Assembly (NCBI GenBank): GCA_900100895.1
Contig: FMTX01000014.1
Location: 57,468 to 121,467 of the forward strand
Length of the DNA stretch: 64,000 bases
Direction: 5' to 3'
Origin: Lachnospiraceae bacterium YSD2013
Lineage (GTDB): Bacteria > Bacillota > Clostridia > Lachnospirales > Lachnospiraceae
Part shown: positions 46,788-54,984 of the stretch, in pieces
Layout: each line of letters opens with the position of its first letter
Position numbering within the stretch: the first letter of the stretch is position 1
The notes under the pieces: model-generated
What the model saw: only the letters and a program-made list of their open reading frames with translations
What the model was told of the DNA's origin: nothing
Databases searched by the model: none
Position numbers and translations under genes: made by a program

Positions 46788-47348
46788 CTAATTATTTAAT
46801 TGACTGCGCTCAATAATCATCTCGGGAATGCCCTTGCAAAGCTCGCATACACGCTTGATGTCGGCGGGGCGTTCCTCGTTCATGCCTGAGTTAAGCCAGT
46901 CGTACACAAGTCCGAAAAGTGCACATGACACAAGCCGAACCGCGAGTTCTCTGTCCTCGGCAGGCACATTCGCATCTTTAAATGCAACCTCAAGGTATCT
47001 GGCTACCACGTGCCGGCACAGACGCATAGTATACTGCTCGTACATGTCTCGGTTAACGGAATTGTAAATGTGAAATACTGCCATCTTATTCTGAATGGCA
47101 AATTCCGTTGCAACCTCCATACCCTTTTCAAGAGATTCTATCTCCGGGTAATTCTCTATAAGTTCCTCTGCCTGCTCGGTGATAATCTCCTCGAGGAGTG
47201 CCGGAATGTCCTGGAAATGATAGTAAAAAGAATTACGATTGATACCGCAGTCTTCCACTATATCCTTGACACTTATCTTGGCAAGAGGCTTCTCGTTTAA
47301 AAGCTTAACAAATGATTCTTTAATTGCTTTCTTGGTAAAATTGGCCAT
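46788..47348 (-). CDS. TetR-family transcriptional regulator
   Basis: 186 residues. N-terminal helix-turn-helix at about 8-50 (AIKESFVKLLNEKPLAKI, VKDIVEDCGINRNSFYYHF in shortened form), the FYYHF motif ending the recognition helix. The C-terminal ligand-binding region resembles the DhaS/TetR_C_33-like type (helical, LVYDWLNSGM). Its location just ahead of the HdeD-MMPL-repeat protein operon suggests it controls that module, perhaps in response to a pump substrate; an imperfect palindrome overlaps its own promoter. Confidence 0.9.
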   Translation of the reverse strand: MANFTKKAIKESFVKLLNEKPLAKISVKDIVEDCGINRNSFYYHFQDIPALLEEIITEQAEELIENYPEIESLEKGMEVATEFAIQNKMAVFHIYNSVNRDMYEQYTMRLCRHVVARYLEVAFKDANVPAEDRELAVRLVSCALFGLVYDWLNSGMNEERPADIKRVCELCKGIPEMIIERSQLNN

Positions 47349-47375
47349 TTGTGAAAATATATCCTTTCAAAGAAC

Positions 47376-47412
47376 ATTTTACCCAATCAAAATGAAAATA
47401 CAAATTGTACTT
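47376..47412 (-). promoter_or_regulatory. tetR promoter with overlapping palindrome
   Basis: Minus strand TTGTAT (47398-47403), 16-base spacer, TAAAAT (47376-47381). A palindrome TACAA-A-TTGTA (47399-47409, extending imperfectly to 47396-47412) covers the -35 element and is a candidate autoregulatory operator. Confidence 0.45.
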
Positions 47413-48010
47413 AATTAAAGAAATCCTTGTCAAAAGTCTTAACAGCGTTCTCGTCTGCTGTGGTAGCTTCTTCGGTTACGATTTCGGATGCGGGCTTTAC
47501 AATACCGCTCTGATCATCCTTAAGAACCTTGGCTGTTCCGCTCTGAGCAGTCTTGGAAATTGTAGGAATTGCACCAAGTGCAGTAAAGAAGTAAAGCATA
47601 GCAATATCCTTAACAAAATCTCCTGTACTCTCCGCAAGCTTTAAAAGCGAGAAGAACTCCTTGAATACTTCACCGAAAGTTACATCATAAATGGTAGAAA
47701 GTTCCTTATAAAATACGTAAGACCATACTGCCCACTCGGTAAGGAAAACAGTGATTACCATAATAACAACGCAGATGATGATTCCCTTCTTGGAAAGCTT
47801 ACCTGCAAACTTGTCATATAAAAAGAGTGACAAGAAAGCCATAACTACGCCGCTGATAGAAGCAACATATCCAACCTTGGCAAGGATAGCGATAAGTGCC
47901 GCGCCTACCAATGCGCCCAAAATTGCACCGATTGTTCCCATAAGAACGTTCTCGCCCTTAACTTCGAGAGCAGGTGCATTGTAATTTGTTCCGTTTAAAT
48001 TGTTATCCAT
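47411..48010 (-). CDS. Four-helix membrane protein of unknown function
   Basis: Not recognised. 199 residues; cytoplasmic or extracellular N-terminus of about 18 residues, four hydrophobic segments at roughly 21-43, 48-64, 75-100 and 133-150 (GTIGAILGALVGAALIAIL, GVVMAFLSLFLY, IIICVVIMVITVFLTEW), and a hydrophilic acidic C-terminal tail of about 50 residues. The start at ATG 48008-48010 is set by AAAGGAG six bases ahead; a longer frame from 48049 lacks one. Divergent from the ABC exporter genes and 62 bases ahead of tetR without a terminator, so it may be cotranscribed with tetR. Confidence 0.75.
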   Translation of the reverse strand: MDNNLNGTNYNAPALEVKGENVLMGTIGAILGALVGAALIAILAKVGYVASISGVVMAFLSLFLYDKFAGKLSKKGIIICVVIMVITVFLTEWAVWSYVFYKELSTIYDVTFGEVFKEFFSLLKLAESTGDFVKDIAMLYFFTALGAIPTISKTAQSGTAKVLKDDQSGIVKPASEIVTEEATTADENAVKTFDKDFFN

Positions 48011-48077
48011 AAATTTCTCCTTTGCAAGCAATAAGAATCTGTAGGGCAAATTCTTATTTTAAACAACATACCCCACG

Positions 48078-48106
48078 ATTATATATGGTTTTAAAAAATA
48101 TTTCCA
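48078..48106 (-). promoter_or_regulatory. Promoter for the four-helix membrane protein
   Basis: Minus strand TGGAAA (48101-48106), 17-base spacer, TATAAT (48078-48083). The transcript leader carries an AATAAGAA/TTCTTATT hairpin (48030-48037 with 48051-48058) about 20 bases ahead of the ATG. Confidence 0.5.
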
Positions 48107-48117
48107 TAGTGTATAAT
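48089..48117 (+). promoter_or_regulatory. Divergent promoter for the ABC exporter genes
   Basis: Plus strand TATAAT at 48112-48117 with a weak TTTTAA -35 at 48089-48094 (17-base spacer). It overlaps the opposing promoter, so the two polymerases would compete. Confidence 0.45.
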
Positions 48118-48147
48118 AAAAAAAATATTTTTCGGAGCTTTAGATAT

Positions 48148-49878
48148 ATGAAAAAACTGCTTAAGTTCTTAAAGCCCTACAGGAAAGAATGCATCATAGC
48201 TCCTTCTTTTAAGATGCTTGAGGCCCTGTTCGAGCTTTTCGTCCCCCTTGTTATCAAAAGAATAATTGACGACGGTATCAAGGCCGGTGATGAAAGCGTA
48301 ATCTGGCACAGCGCGATAATCCTTGTATCTCTCGGTATTATCGGTTTAATCTGCTCTCTCACCGCCCAGTTTTTCTCGGCCAAGGCCGCCATCGGATTTG
48401 CCACCGGCGTCAGAAATTCTTTGTACGATAAGATTCTCGGCCTTTCTTACGAGAACGTGGATGCACTCGGCACTTCATCTCTCATCACAAGAATGACCAA
48501 TGACATCAACGCAGTTCAAAACGGCGTAAATATGGTGTTAAGACTCCTGCTTCGTTCACCCTTCGTAGTGTTCGGTGCGATGATAATGGCCTTCACCATC
48601 AATGTTAAGGCTGCTCTTATATTCGTAGTTGTAATTCCCGTGCTATTTATCGCGGTATTTGCAATTACGCTTATCACCATTCCTCTTTACAAAAAGATTC
48701 AAAAGTCCCTCGACCTTCTCACAGGTCACATTCGTGAGAATTTGACGGGTGCCCGCGTAATCCGTGCTTTTTCCAGAGGTGATAGCGAAAGAAAGGAATT
48801 CACCGAAGAGAACGACAAGATGTATCACCTATCGGTACTTACTTCAAGAATCTCCACTCTTCTTAATCCGCTTACTTTAATTATAGTTAACATCGCGATG
48901 TTAATCCTTATCGCAAATGGTGCTGAGCTTGTAGACGGCGGTATTCTTACAAGCGGTGAAGTTTATGCGCTTGTTAACTACATGTCGCAGATACTCGTGG
49001 AGCTTGTTAAGCTTGCCAATCTGTTTATTACCATCAATAAATCTCTCGCTTCCGCTTCCCGCGTGGCACTTACATTTGAAGCCGAGAACGCTCTTAAGGA
49101 TGAAGGAACCGTTGATGCGGCATCCATAGCTGCTACGGATAAGTTACTTGAGTTCAAGGACGTTTCTTTCTCCTATCCCGGTGCCGGCGATGAATCGTTA
49201 TCCGGTATAAGCTTTGATGTTAAGGCCGGCGAGACCGTAGGTATCATAGGCGGTACCGGTTCCGGTAAGTCTACCGTGTCCAATCTGCTTATGCGTTTCT
49301 ACGATCCTACCAAAGGCTCGATTCTTTATAACGGAACCGATTTAAGAAAGATAACTCTTTCATCACTCAGAAATGTATTTTCCATCGTGCCCCAGCGAGC
49401 ACAGTTATTCAGCGGAACGCTCAAAGAAAACCTTCTTTTTGCCAAGCCCGATGCTACCGAAGCCGAGATGAACCGAGCGGTTGATTTATCAGTCTCAAGA
49501 AATGTTGTGGATTCCAAGGGCGAAGGTCTTGAGTTTAATATAACCGAAGGCGGCGCCAATCTTTCGGGCGGTCAGAAGCAGCGACTTACCATTGCGCGTG
49601 CGCTTGTTAAGAATGCGCCGGTGCTGGTGCTTGACGATTCTTCCAGCGCCCTTGACTACGCTACGGACGCTACTCTTCGCAAGAATTTAAAGACGCTTGG
49701 CAACACGGTATTCATTATTTCGCAGCGTATCGTGTCCATTAAGGATGCTGACAAGATTATAGTTCTCGACGACGGTCGTATCGACAGTATCGGAACTCAT
49801 GCAGAGCTCATCGAACGCTCTTCCCTGTACAAAGAAATCTGCGATTCGCAGAAGTCAAATGAGGAGGGCTCGTTATGA
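48148..49878 (+). CDS. ABC exporter subunit with degenerate ATP site
   Basis: Half-transporter (six helices about 1-310, nucleotide-binding domain about 335-576). Walker A GGTGSGKST (about 368-376) and signature LSGGQ (472-476) are canonical, but the Walker B catalytic glutamate is aspartate (D497 in VLDDSSSALD) and the switch histidine is Q526 (ISQRIVS). This is the pattern of the non-catalytic half of heterodimeric exporters such as BmrC/D or TM287/288. Start at ATG 48148-48150 is chosen over a frame start 126 bases upstream because CGGAG lies ahead and the protein then begins MKKLLKFLKPYRK, the family norm. Confidence 0.92.
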   Translation: MKKLLKFLKPYRKECIIAPSFKMLEALFELFVPLVIKRIIDDGIKAGDESVIWHSAIILVSLGIIGLICSLTAQFFSAKAAIGFATGVRNSLYDKILGLSYENVDALGTSSLITRMTNDINAVQNGVNMVLRLLLRSPFVVFGAMIMAFTINVKAALIFVVVIPVLFIAVFAITLITIPLYKKIQKSLDLLTGHIRENLTGARVIRAFSRGDSERKEFTEENDKMYHLSVLTSRISTLLNPLTLIIVNIAMLILIANGAELVDGGILTSGEVYALVNYMSQILVELVKLANLFITINKSLASASRVALTFEAENALKDEGTVDAASIAATDKLLEFKDVSFSYPGAGDESLSGISFDVKAGETVGIIGGTGSGKSTVSNLLMRFYDPTKGSILYNGTDLRKITLSSLRNVFSIVPQRAQLFSGTLKENLLFAKPDATEAEMNRAVDLSVSRNVVDSKGEGLEFNITEGGANLSGGQKQRLTIARALVKNAPVLVLDDSSSALDYATDATLRKNLKTLGNTVFIISQRIVSIKDADKIIVLDDGRIDSIGTHAELIERSSLYKEICDSQKSNEEGSL

Positions 49879-51602
49879 AGAACAAAGCAATTTACTTAAG
49901 AATTTTAAAGCTTGTTAAGCCTCATCTTTTCGGAATTATCTTTTCGCTGATACTTGCTACCGCAAGTGTGCTGGCTTCGCTTTACATACCGGTTCTTACG
50001 GGTAAGGCCATCGATGAAATGATCGGTGCCGGGCAGGTTTCTTTTGAAGCCATCAGGAAGATTTTGTCGCTCTTCTTCTTAATGCTTATGATAAACGGTA
50101 TCGCCACATGGCTTATGACCCTTATCAACAACAAAGTTACGTTTAAGATTGTTCACGATTTAAGAAACGAGCTGTTTAATAAGCTTCACAAGGTATCCTG
50201 CTTCTATCTTGATACCATGGGACACGGCGATATTTTAAGCCGTTTGATTTCGGACGTTGAGAGATTGTCTGATGGTCTGCTGTTAGGCTTCTCACAGCTT
50301 TTCACCGGTGTGCTTACGATTGTTGCCACGCTTGTGTTCATGCTACGAATCAACGGCTGGATGGCGCTTGCGGTTATTGTGCTTACGCCTTTGTCGCTCT
50401 TTGCGGCATCGTTTATCTCCAGGAAGACTTACAAGCACTTTAAGAGACAGGTAGCACTTCAGGGCGGTCTTACATCCTACATTAATGAAACAGTTAACGC
50501 AGTTCGCCTTATTAAGGCTTTCGGCGCCGAGTCCGTTGAGGAAGAAAAGTTTGATAAGTTAAACAAAGAATACGCGAAAGTTAACCTTAAATCGCTCTTC
50601 TACAGTTCCACCACCAACCCTGTAACACGATTCGTTAACGGCCTTGTGTACGCGAGTGTCGCTATACTCGGCGGTTTTCTCGGTATTGCGGGCAAGCTTA
50701 CAATCGGTACGCTTTCCTGCTTCTTAAGCTACGCAAGCCAGTATACCAAACCTTTTAACGAGATTTCGGGAGTTGTTACGGAGTTTCAGAATGCGGTGGC
50801 TTGTGCGGGACGAATCTTTGAGTTCCTGGATGCTCAGGATGCGGTAGATCTTCTTTCGCCGGAATCTTCCGTTACCGAGCTTAAGGGTGATATCGATATT
50901 AAGGATTTGTGCTTTAGCTACGATAAGTCCAAGAAGCTTTTGTATGATATAAGTTTTCATGTTGCACCCGGAAGCCATATAGCAATTGTGGGTCCTACCG
51001 GTTGCGGTAAGACTACCTTTATTAACCTGCTTATGAGATTCTTTGAGCCGGATGCTGGCGAAATACTTTTTGACGGTCATCGTTCCGACTCGATTAAAAA
51101 GTCTACCCTTCGTCGTAACATCGGTATGGTGCTTCAGGAGACCTGGCTTAAGTCTGCTTCCATTGCCGATAACATCGCCTACGGCAAGCCCGATGCCACC
51201 CGCGAAGAGATTATCGAAGCCGCCAAAAAAGCTCATGCTCACAGCTTTATTTCTAGGCTTGAAAATGGTTACGATACAATCATTGCTCCCGACGGCGGTA
51301 ACCTTTCCGCAGGTCAGAAACAGCTTCTTTGTATCACAAGACTGATGCTCTCGATTCCTCCGATATTGATTCTTGATGAAGCTACATCTTCAATCGATAC
51401 GCGAACCGAGATACGCATTACCAAGGCTTTCCAGACGCTTATGGAGGGCCGCACGAGCTTTATAGTAGCGCACCGATTGTCGACCATCAGGAACGCGGAC
51501 TTAATCCTTGTTATGAAGGACGGTAACATCATCGAGCATGGCACTCATGATGACCTGGTAAACAAACAGGGCTTCTACTATCAGATGCTTAATTCCAAGT
51601 AA
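49875..51602 (+). CDS. ABC exporter subunit with catalytic ATP site
   Basis: Second half-transporter, overlapping the first gene by 4 bases. Six helices about 1-310; Walker A GPTGCGKTT near 373; intact Walker B glutamate E502 in LILDEATSSID and switch H533 in VAHRLST. The signature is LSAGQ (477-481) rather than LSGGQ; in the dimer this altered signature faces the degenerate Walker site of the first subunit. Together they form a multidrug or lipid/peptide exporter; the substrate is unknown. Confidence 0.93.
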   Translation: MKNKAIYLRILKLVKPHLFGIIFSLILATASVLASLYIPVLTGKAIDEMIGAGQVSFEAIRKILSLFFLMLMINGIATWLMTLINNKVTFKIVHDLRNELFNKLHKVSCFYLDTMGHGDILSRLISDVERLSDGLLLGFSQLFTGVLTIVATLVFMLRINGWMALAVIVLTPLSLFAASFISRKTYKHFKRQVALQGGLTSYINETVNAVRLIKAFGAESVEEEKFDKLNKEYAKVNLKSLFYSSTTNPVTRFVNGLVYASVAILGGFLGIAGKLTIGTLSCFLSYASQYTKPFNEISGVVTEFQNAVACAGRIFEFLDAQDAVDLLSPESSVTELKGDIDIKDLCFSYDKSKKLLYDISFHVAPGSHIAIVGPTGCGKTTFINLLMRFFEPDAGEILFDGHRSDSIKKSTLRRNIGMVLQETWLKSASIADNIAYGKPDATREEIIEAAKKAHAHSFISRLENGYDTIIAPDGGNLSAGQKQLLCITRLMLSIPPILILDEATSSIDTRTEIRITKAFQTLMEGRTSFIVAHRLSTIRNADLILVMKDGNIIEHGTHDDLVNKQGFYYQMLNSK

Positions 51603-51607
51603 ATAAT

Positions 51608-51645
51608 AAGCGCACCGGACATGATATCCGATGCGCTTTTATTAT
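51608..51645. terminator. Bidirectional terminator between convergent genes
   Basis: Hairpin AAGCGCACCGGA/TCCGATGCGCTT (one mismatch) with T-rich flanks on both strands, in the 60-base gap between the ABC exporter pair (plus) and the hydrogenase-like receptor gene (minus). Confidence 0.8.
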
Positions 51646-51662
51646 GCCTGTATATTCTTTCT

Positions 51663-53600
51663 TTAACTGTTGGAAGCAACAAGGTTGGCAAGCTCTCGCT
51701 TAACGCTTTCAACGTTGGCCATAATCTTGTCGGTAGATGCCGCGATGTCTTCGGTTGCATCGGCAAGATTCTTGGTACGCTTGTTAACTCCGTCGATAAC
51801 GCCCAGAAGTTTCTTGGTATCATCCACGATAACGTTGATGGATGTCTGAATCTGGTTGTTATTCTTGCTGCTGTCTGCGGCGGTTTCTTTGGAGCTTCCG
51901 GCAAGGTTGTTAATCTCGCCCGCAACTACCGCGAAGCCTCGTCCGGCATCACCGGCTCTTGCCGCTTCAATACTTGCATTAAGAGCAAGTAAGTTAGTCT
52001 TGGATGCGATGGATACAACCTTTTCGTTATTGTCTGCAAGTGCCTGCAGGAAGCCTAGGATTTCAGCCATGGAAGCGTCCAGATTCTCACAGAACTTAGC
52101 TACTTCTTCAACTTCGCCGGCAATCGCTGTACTCTCTTCGGAATTCTTCTTGTTTTCTGCCTTCATGGAATCAACAGAGTTACGCAGGCTCTCAAAATGC
52201 TCGTTAATGGTCTCGATAGTCTTAAGCATCTCATCCTGATGCATGCTGATGGCTTTCTTTTCCTCAAGTATTTGATTGGCAATATTCTTCTCTTCTTCAA
52301 TCTCGCTCTTTAAATAGTGAACACAGTTGTACTTATGGTTGAATCCGTTGAAGATTGCCGTAGCCATATCTTTACAGGTATCGTAACCGCAACATGAACA
52401 GTTGATTTCGCGCGAAGCCTTATCGTTCTTCTTCATGTCGGTGAATATCTTATCAAGATCGGAAGCGGTAGGTTCTTTAACCTTGGCATCCCTTGACTTG
52501 TCGGTGTAGCTTCTTAAGTAGTCGTTTAGATTAAGCTTGCTAAACTGCTTATTTAGCCTCTCCATGCGCTCTTCGGGTGACAATGCCTTGGACCATGCGC
52601 TGTTCTTGTCAAAGTTCTTAACGCTTTCTCTTATGCGTAACAAACTATAGAGAGCATCATCGGTCTCGGAAAGTTCAGGATTGGTACCGGTACCGCAGAT
52701 ACAGCCGTTCTCACAATTGAGGGCATCGATAAAGAGGAAAGGCGTTTTCTTTTTACTGATGCGGTCCTTGTTGGATTTCAAGAAGTTGTACATGCGCTTC
52801 TCGCCTTCAATCTGGCGAATGAAAACGCTCTCGCCGAGAAGCCAATATACGTTCTCCTTAAGTCCGCCGGGCATGGGATAGAGTGAACCGAGACCGTACT
52901 CGATTTCATCCACGCATGACGGACCGCTTACATGGTTTTCTTTTACGTACTTCATAAGGTGCTCGAAAGTAACGTTATATGTAATGTATCCTTTGTTGTT
53001 GGGGTCGTCTATCTCGTTCTTCTTGGCAATACAGGGGCTGATAAAAGCAAGCTTGTCAGCTATGCCCATCTCTTTCTTGGCATAGATTGCCGCGCACATC
53101 ATGGGGCTTTGTACGGGGAACAGATTAGGAATAAGTTCCGGCATGTAGTGCTCAATATAGCCTACAACTGCAGGGCAGGGCTGCGATATGCCGCCGAGGA
53201 ACTTGTTCTTTTGAATGTAGTTAATGTATCCCCAGGTAGTAATATCCGCGCCGAAAGAAACACTTATCATACGCCTTACACCGAGTTTCTTAAGTCCGCC
53301 GAGTACGCTCTCGTACTGGCTCGGATAATTGGCTTTAAAAGCAGGCGCGATGAGGATTGATATCTTCTCGCCTTTCTTTAAGTCTTCAAAGAAGCGCTCG
53401 GTATCATCGTTGTACTCTCTTGCATTATGTTCGCAAGCATCAAAGCACGCGCCACAGGCAATGCATCGATTACCGTCAACATTAATCTTCGAATACTCCT
53501 CGCCGGTATACTCCGAAATGTTGGCGCCCATACAACTGCACACCTTAATACACTTATTACATCCCACACAATTGGAATTTGTAAATACCAAAGACGACAT
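51663..53600 (-). CDS. [FeFe]-hydrogenase-like soluble methyl-accepting chemotaxis protein
   Basis: 645 residues, no membrane helix. Order: two ferredoxin [4Fe-4S] motifs (C11/C14/C17/C21 and C46/C49/C52/C56); a hydrogenase large-subunit-like domain (about 78-310) with the H-cluster cysteines C142 (SQPCP), C190 (SPCIAKKNE), C296 and C300 (NCENGC); an FeS domain CSCCGYDTC (C401, C404, C409, plus C426); and an MCP signalling domain (about 455-645) with the tip sequence [16 protein letters not shown]. The usual first cysteine of the TSCCP loop is Pro141. These features fit a sensory rather than catalytic hydrogenase; H2 or redox sensing linked to CheA is inferred. Monocistronic. Confidence 0.9.
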   Translation of the reverse strand: MSSLVFTNSNCVGCNKCIKVCSCMGANISEYTGEEYSKINVDGNRCIACGACFDACEHNAREYNDDTERFFEDLKKGEKISILIAPAFKANYPSQYESVLGGLKKLGVRRMISVSFGADITTWGYINYIQKNKFLGGISQPCPAVVGYIEHYMPELIPNLFPVQSPMMCAAIYAKKEMGIADKLAFISPCIAKKNEIDDPNNKGYITYNVTFEHLMKYVKENHVSGPSCVDEIEYGLGSLYPMPGGLKENVYWLLGESVFIRQIEGEKRMYNFLKSNKDRISKKKTPFLFIDALNCENGCICGTGTNPELSETDDALYSLLRIRESVKNFDKNSAWSKALSPEERMERLNKQFSKLNLNDYLRSYTDKSRDAKVKEPTASDLDKIFTDMKKNDKASREINCSCCGYDTCKDMATAIFNGFNHKYNCVHYLKSEIEEEKNIANQILEEKKAISMHQDEMLKTIETINEHFESLRNSVDSMKAENKKNSEESTAIAGEVEEVAKFCENLDASMAEILGFLQALADNNEKVVSIASKTNLLALNASIEAARAGDAGRGFAVVAGEINNLAGSSKETAADSSKNNNQIQTSINVIVDDTKKLLGVIDGVNKRTKNLADATEDIAASTDKIMANVESVKRELANLVASNS

Positions 53601-53653
53601 ATTAAAACTTCCCTCCTACACAAGAAACTAATAATCAGACATGGCAGAACGCC

Positions 53654-53682
53654 ATAATACAAAAGTACCCTCAAAGAGTTAA
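53654..53682 (-). promoter_or_regulatory. Putative promoter for the hydrogenase-like receptor
   Basis: Minus strand TTAACT (53677-53682), 17-base spacer, TATTAT (53654-53659), about 55 bases ahead of the ATG, which has AGGAGGG as its ribosome site. It lies within the loop/end of the upstream terminator-like hairpin. Confidence 0.4.
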
Positions 53683-53704
53683 CAAGTCGCTAAATCCTTG
53701 AGGG
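53660..53704 (-). terminator. Weak terminator after the PnuC-like gene
   Basis: CCCTCAA (53668-53674) pairs with TTGAGGG (53698-53704) across a 23-base loop; the minus strand continues TACTTTTGT. The long loop makes it a poor match to a classic terminator. Confidence 0.4.
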
Positions 53705-53725
53705 CAATTTGATTATCTAAAATGA

Positions 53726-54973
53726 TTATAGAAGGGTTTTGTCTTCTACTTTTGACTGCTTAATATACTTGGACCATTTGATGTATCCGTAGGTAGTGTT
53801 TGTAAAGTATCCAAGCTTTAAAACAAGCAGTACAAACTGGCCGGAAATGATATTGATTGCGCTTTCCAAAGCCGCGCAGATATACCATGCAATCCACTGT
53901 TCTCTGAACCTGAACAGAATAAAGAGTCCGTTAGCCACACCGACAGCGCTGGCGCATGCATCAATGTAGCATACAATAACCTCGAGAGTTCTGTTTTTAA
54001 AGAAATCAGAGCCCAAATCCAAAGTGGTAAGGAAGTATCCTACACCTATTGTCCACACTACAATGGCCAGAATAATAAGAACTTCCTGCCAGCCTTTAAG
54101 GGTACGAACTCTGGTAAGTTCCTCTTCCTCATGATCCGGATGCTTGTGCCAGTTAACAAAGCTGATAATATCGCAAGGTATCCAGAAGAACAGAGTCGAA
54201 GCCAAAGTAGCAAATCTGTACATAAGCACAAGACAAATAGCAATCTCTGTAATTTCTACGAAAAGTGACACGATAAAGTTCCACTTGCTCTGCTTGGAAA
54301 TAAGGAGCTCACACAAAATGTTAAGGAAAGTATCCAGAAGATACAGAGCCATAATTACAAGACCGTTGATACCATTGGCGCTCTCTTCCGGAAAAAGAAG
54401 GGAGAACACTGCCGCAAGTACCAGAATCGATACAAACCAAATCTGTTCGTAAGCCGTAAATTGCTTGGCAAACTTCGTCATTACAAAAAGGCCTAATGCT
54501 ATAAGTCCGAAAGCCATGGCTATTCCGAATACATTACCTGTTTCACTCGCTCTGGCCTCGTGAACGGCCTTATCAATATCATTTACTGTAGCTTCACTCG
54601 CAAAAGCAAGCTTGTCGCCTTCCTCAGACTGATATACGTAGCCTTCCGTGGTTACGCCTGAAGGAAGCGCCTCCCACTCGTCATAAGAGTACTCGACAGT
54701 CAAAACAGCCGAGCCGTCTTCATTAACAAATTCCACAGGGCAGACCGTCTCGTCTTCGTACTCTTCTTCGCCCTTCTCCGTTGCTCTTTCGAAGGTCTCT
54801 GTGCCCACAAAACTGTATGTGGGAACCGGTGCGTTAAGCTCCTTCAAACCTTTAAACAAATAAATGCCTGCCACAACAAGGCACGCTGCGATAAGGAAGC
54901 ACTTAACGCGCTGCACTGTGGCGTTACTTTGTAAAGCATGAGTTAATCCCATGCCATTCTTTTTATTATCCAT
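53726..54973 (-). CDS. PnuC-like nicotinamide riboside transporter with large ectodomain
   Basis: 415 residues. The C-terminal part (about 170-405) has seven to eight helices and the WIAW motif (360-363) of PnuC vitamin transporters, with the family ending TTYGYIKWSKYIK. Unusually, an N-terminal helix (about 25-41) and an acidic domain of about 105 residues (43-147, rich in E/D and Tyr) precede a second helix (about 148-166), so an ectodomain is added. It follows the methionine-gamma-lyase-family gene by 11 bases. A pyridine-nucleotide precursor is the likely substrate, but no NAD gene or riboswitch is nearby. Confidence 0.8.
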   Translation of the reverse strand: MDNKKNGMGLTHALQSNATVQRVKCFLIAACLVVAGIYLFKGLKELNAPVPTYSFVGTETFERATEKGEEEYEDETVCPVEFVNEDGSAVLTVEYSYDEWEALPSGVTTEGYVYQSEEGDKLAFASEATVNDIDKAVHEARASETGNVFGIAMAFGLIALGLFVMTKFAKQFTAYEQIWFVSILVLAAVFSLLFPEESANGINGLVIMALYLLDTFLNILCELLISKQSKWNFIVSLFVEITEIAICLVLMYRFATLASTLFFWIPCDIISFVNWHKHPDHEEEELTRVRTLKGWQEVLIILAIVVWTIGVGYFLTTLDLGSDFFKNRTLEVIVCYIDACASAVGVANGLFILFRFREQWIAWYICAALESAINIISGQFVLLVLKLGYFTNTTYGYIKWSKYIKQSKVEDKTLL

Positions 54974-54984
54974 ATTTATCTCTC

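Noticed and set aside
48022..48147. Longer N-terminus for the first ABC subunit (start at 48022)
   Set aside because: It would include the promoter region; the ATG at 48148 has a ribosome site and gives the usual family N-terminus.
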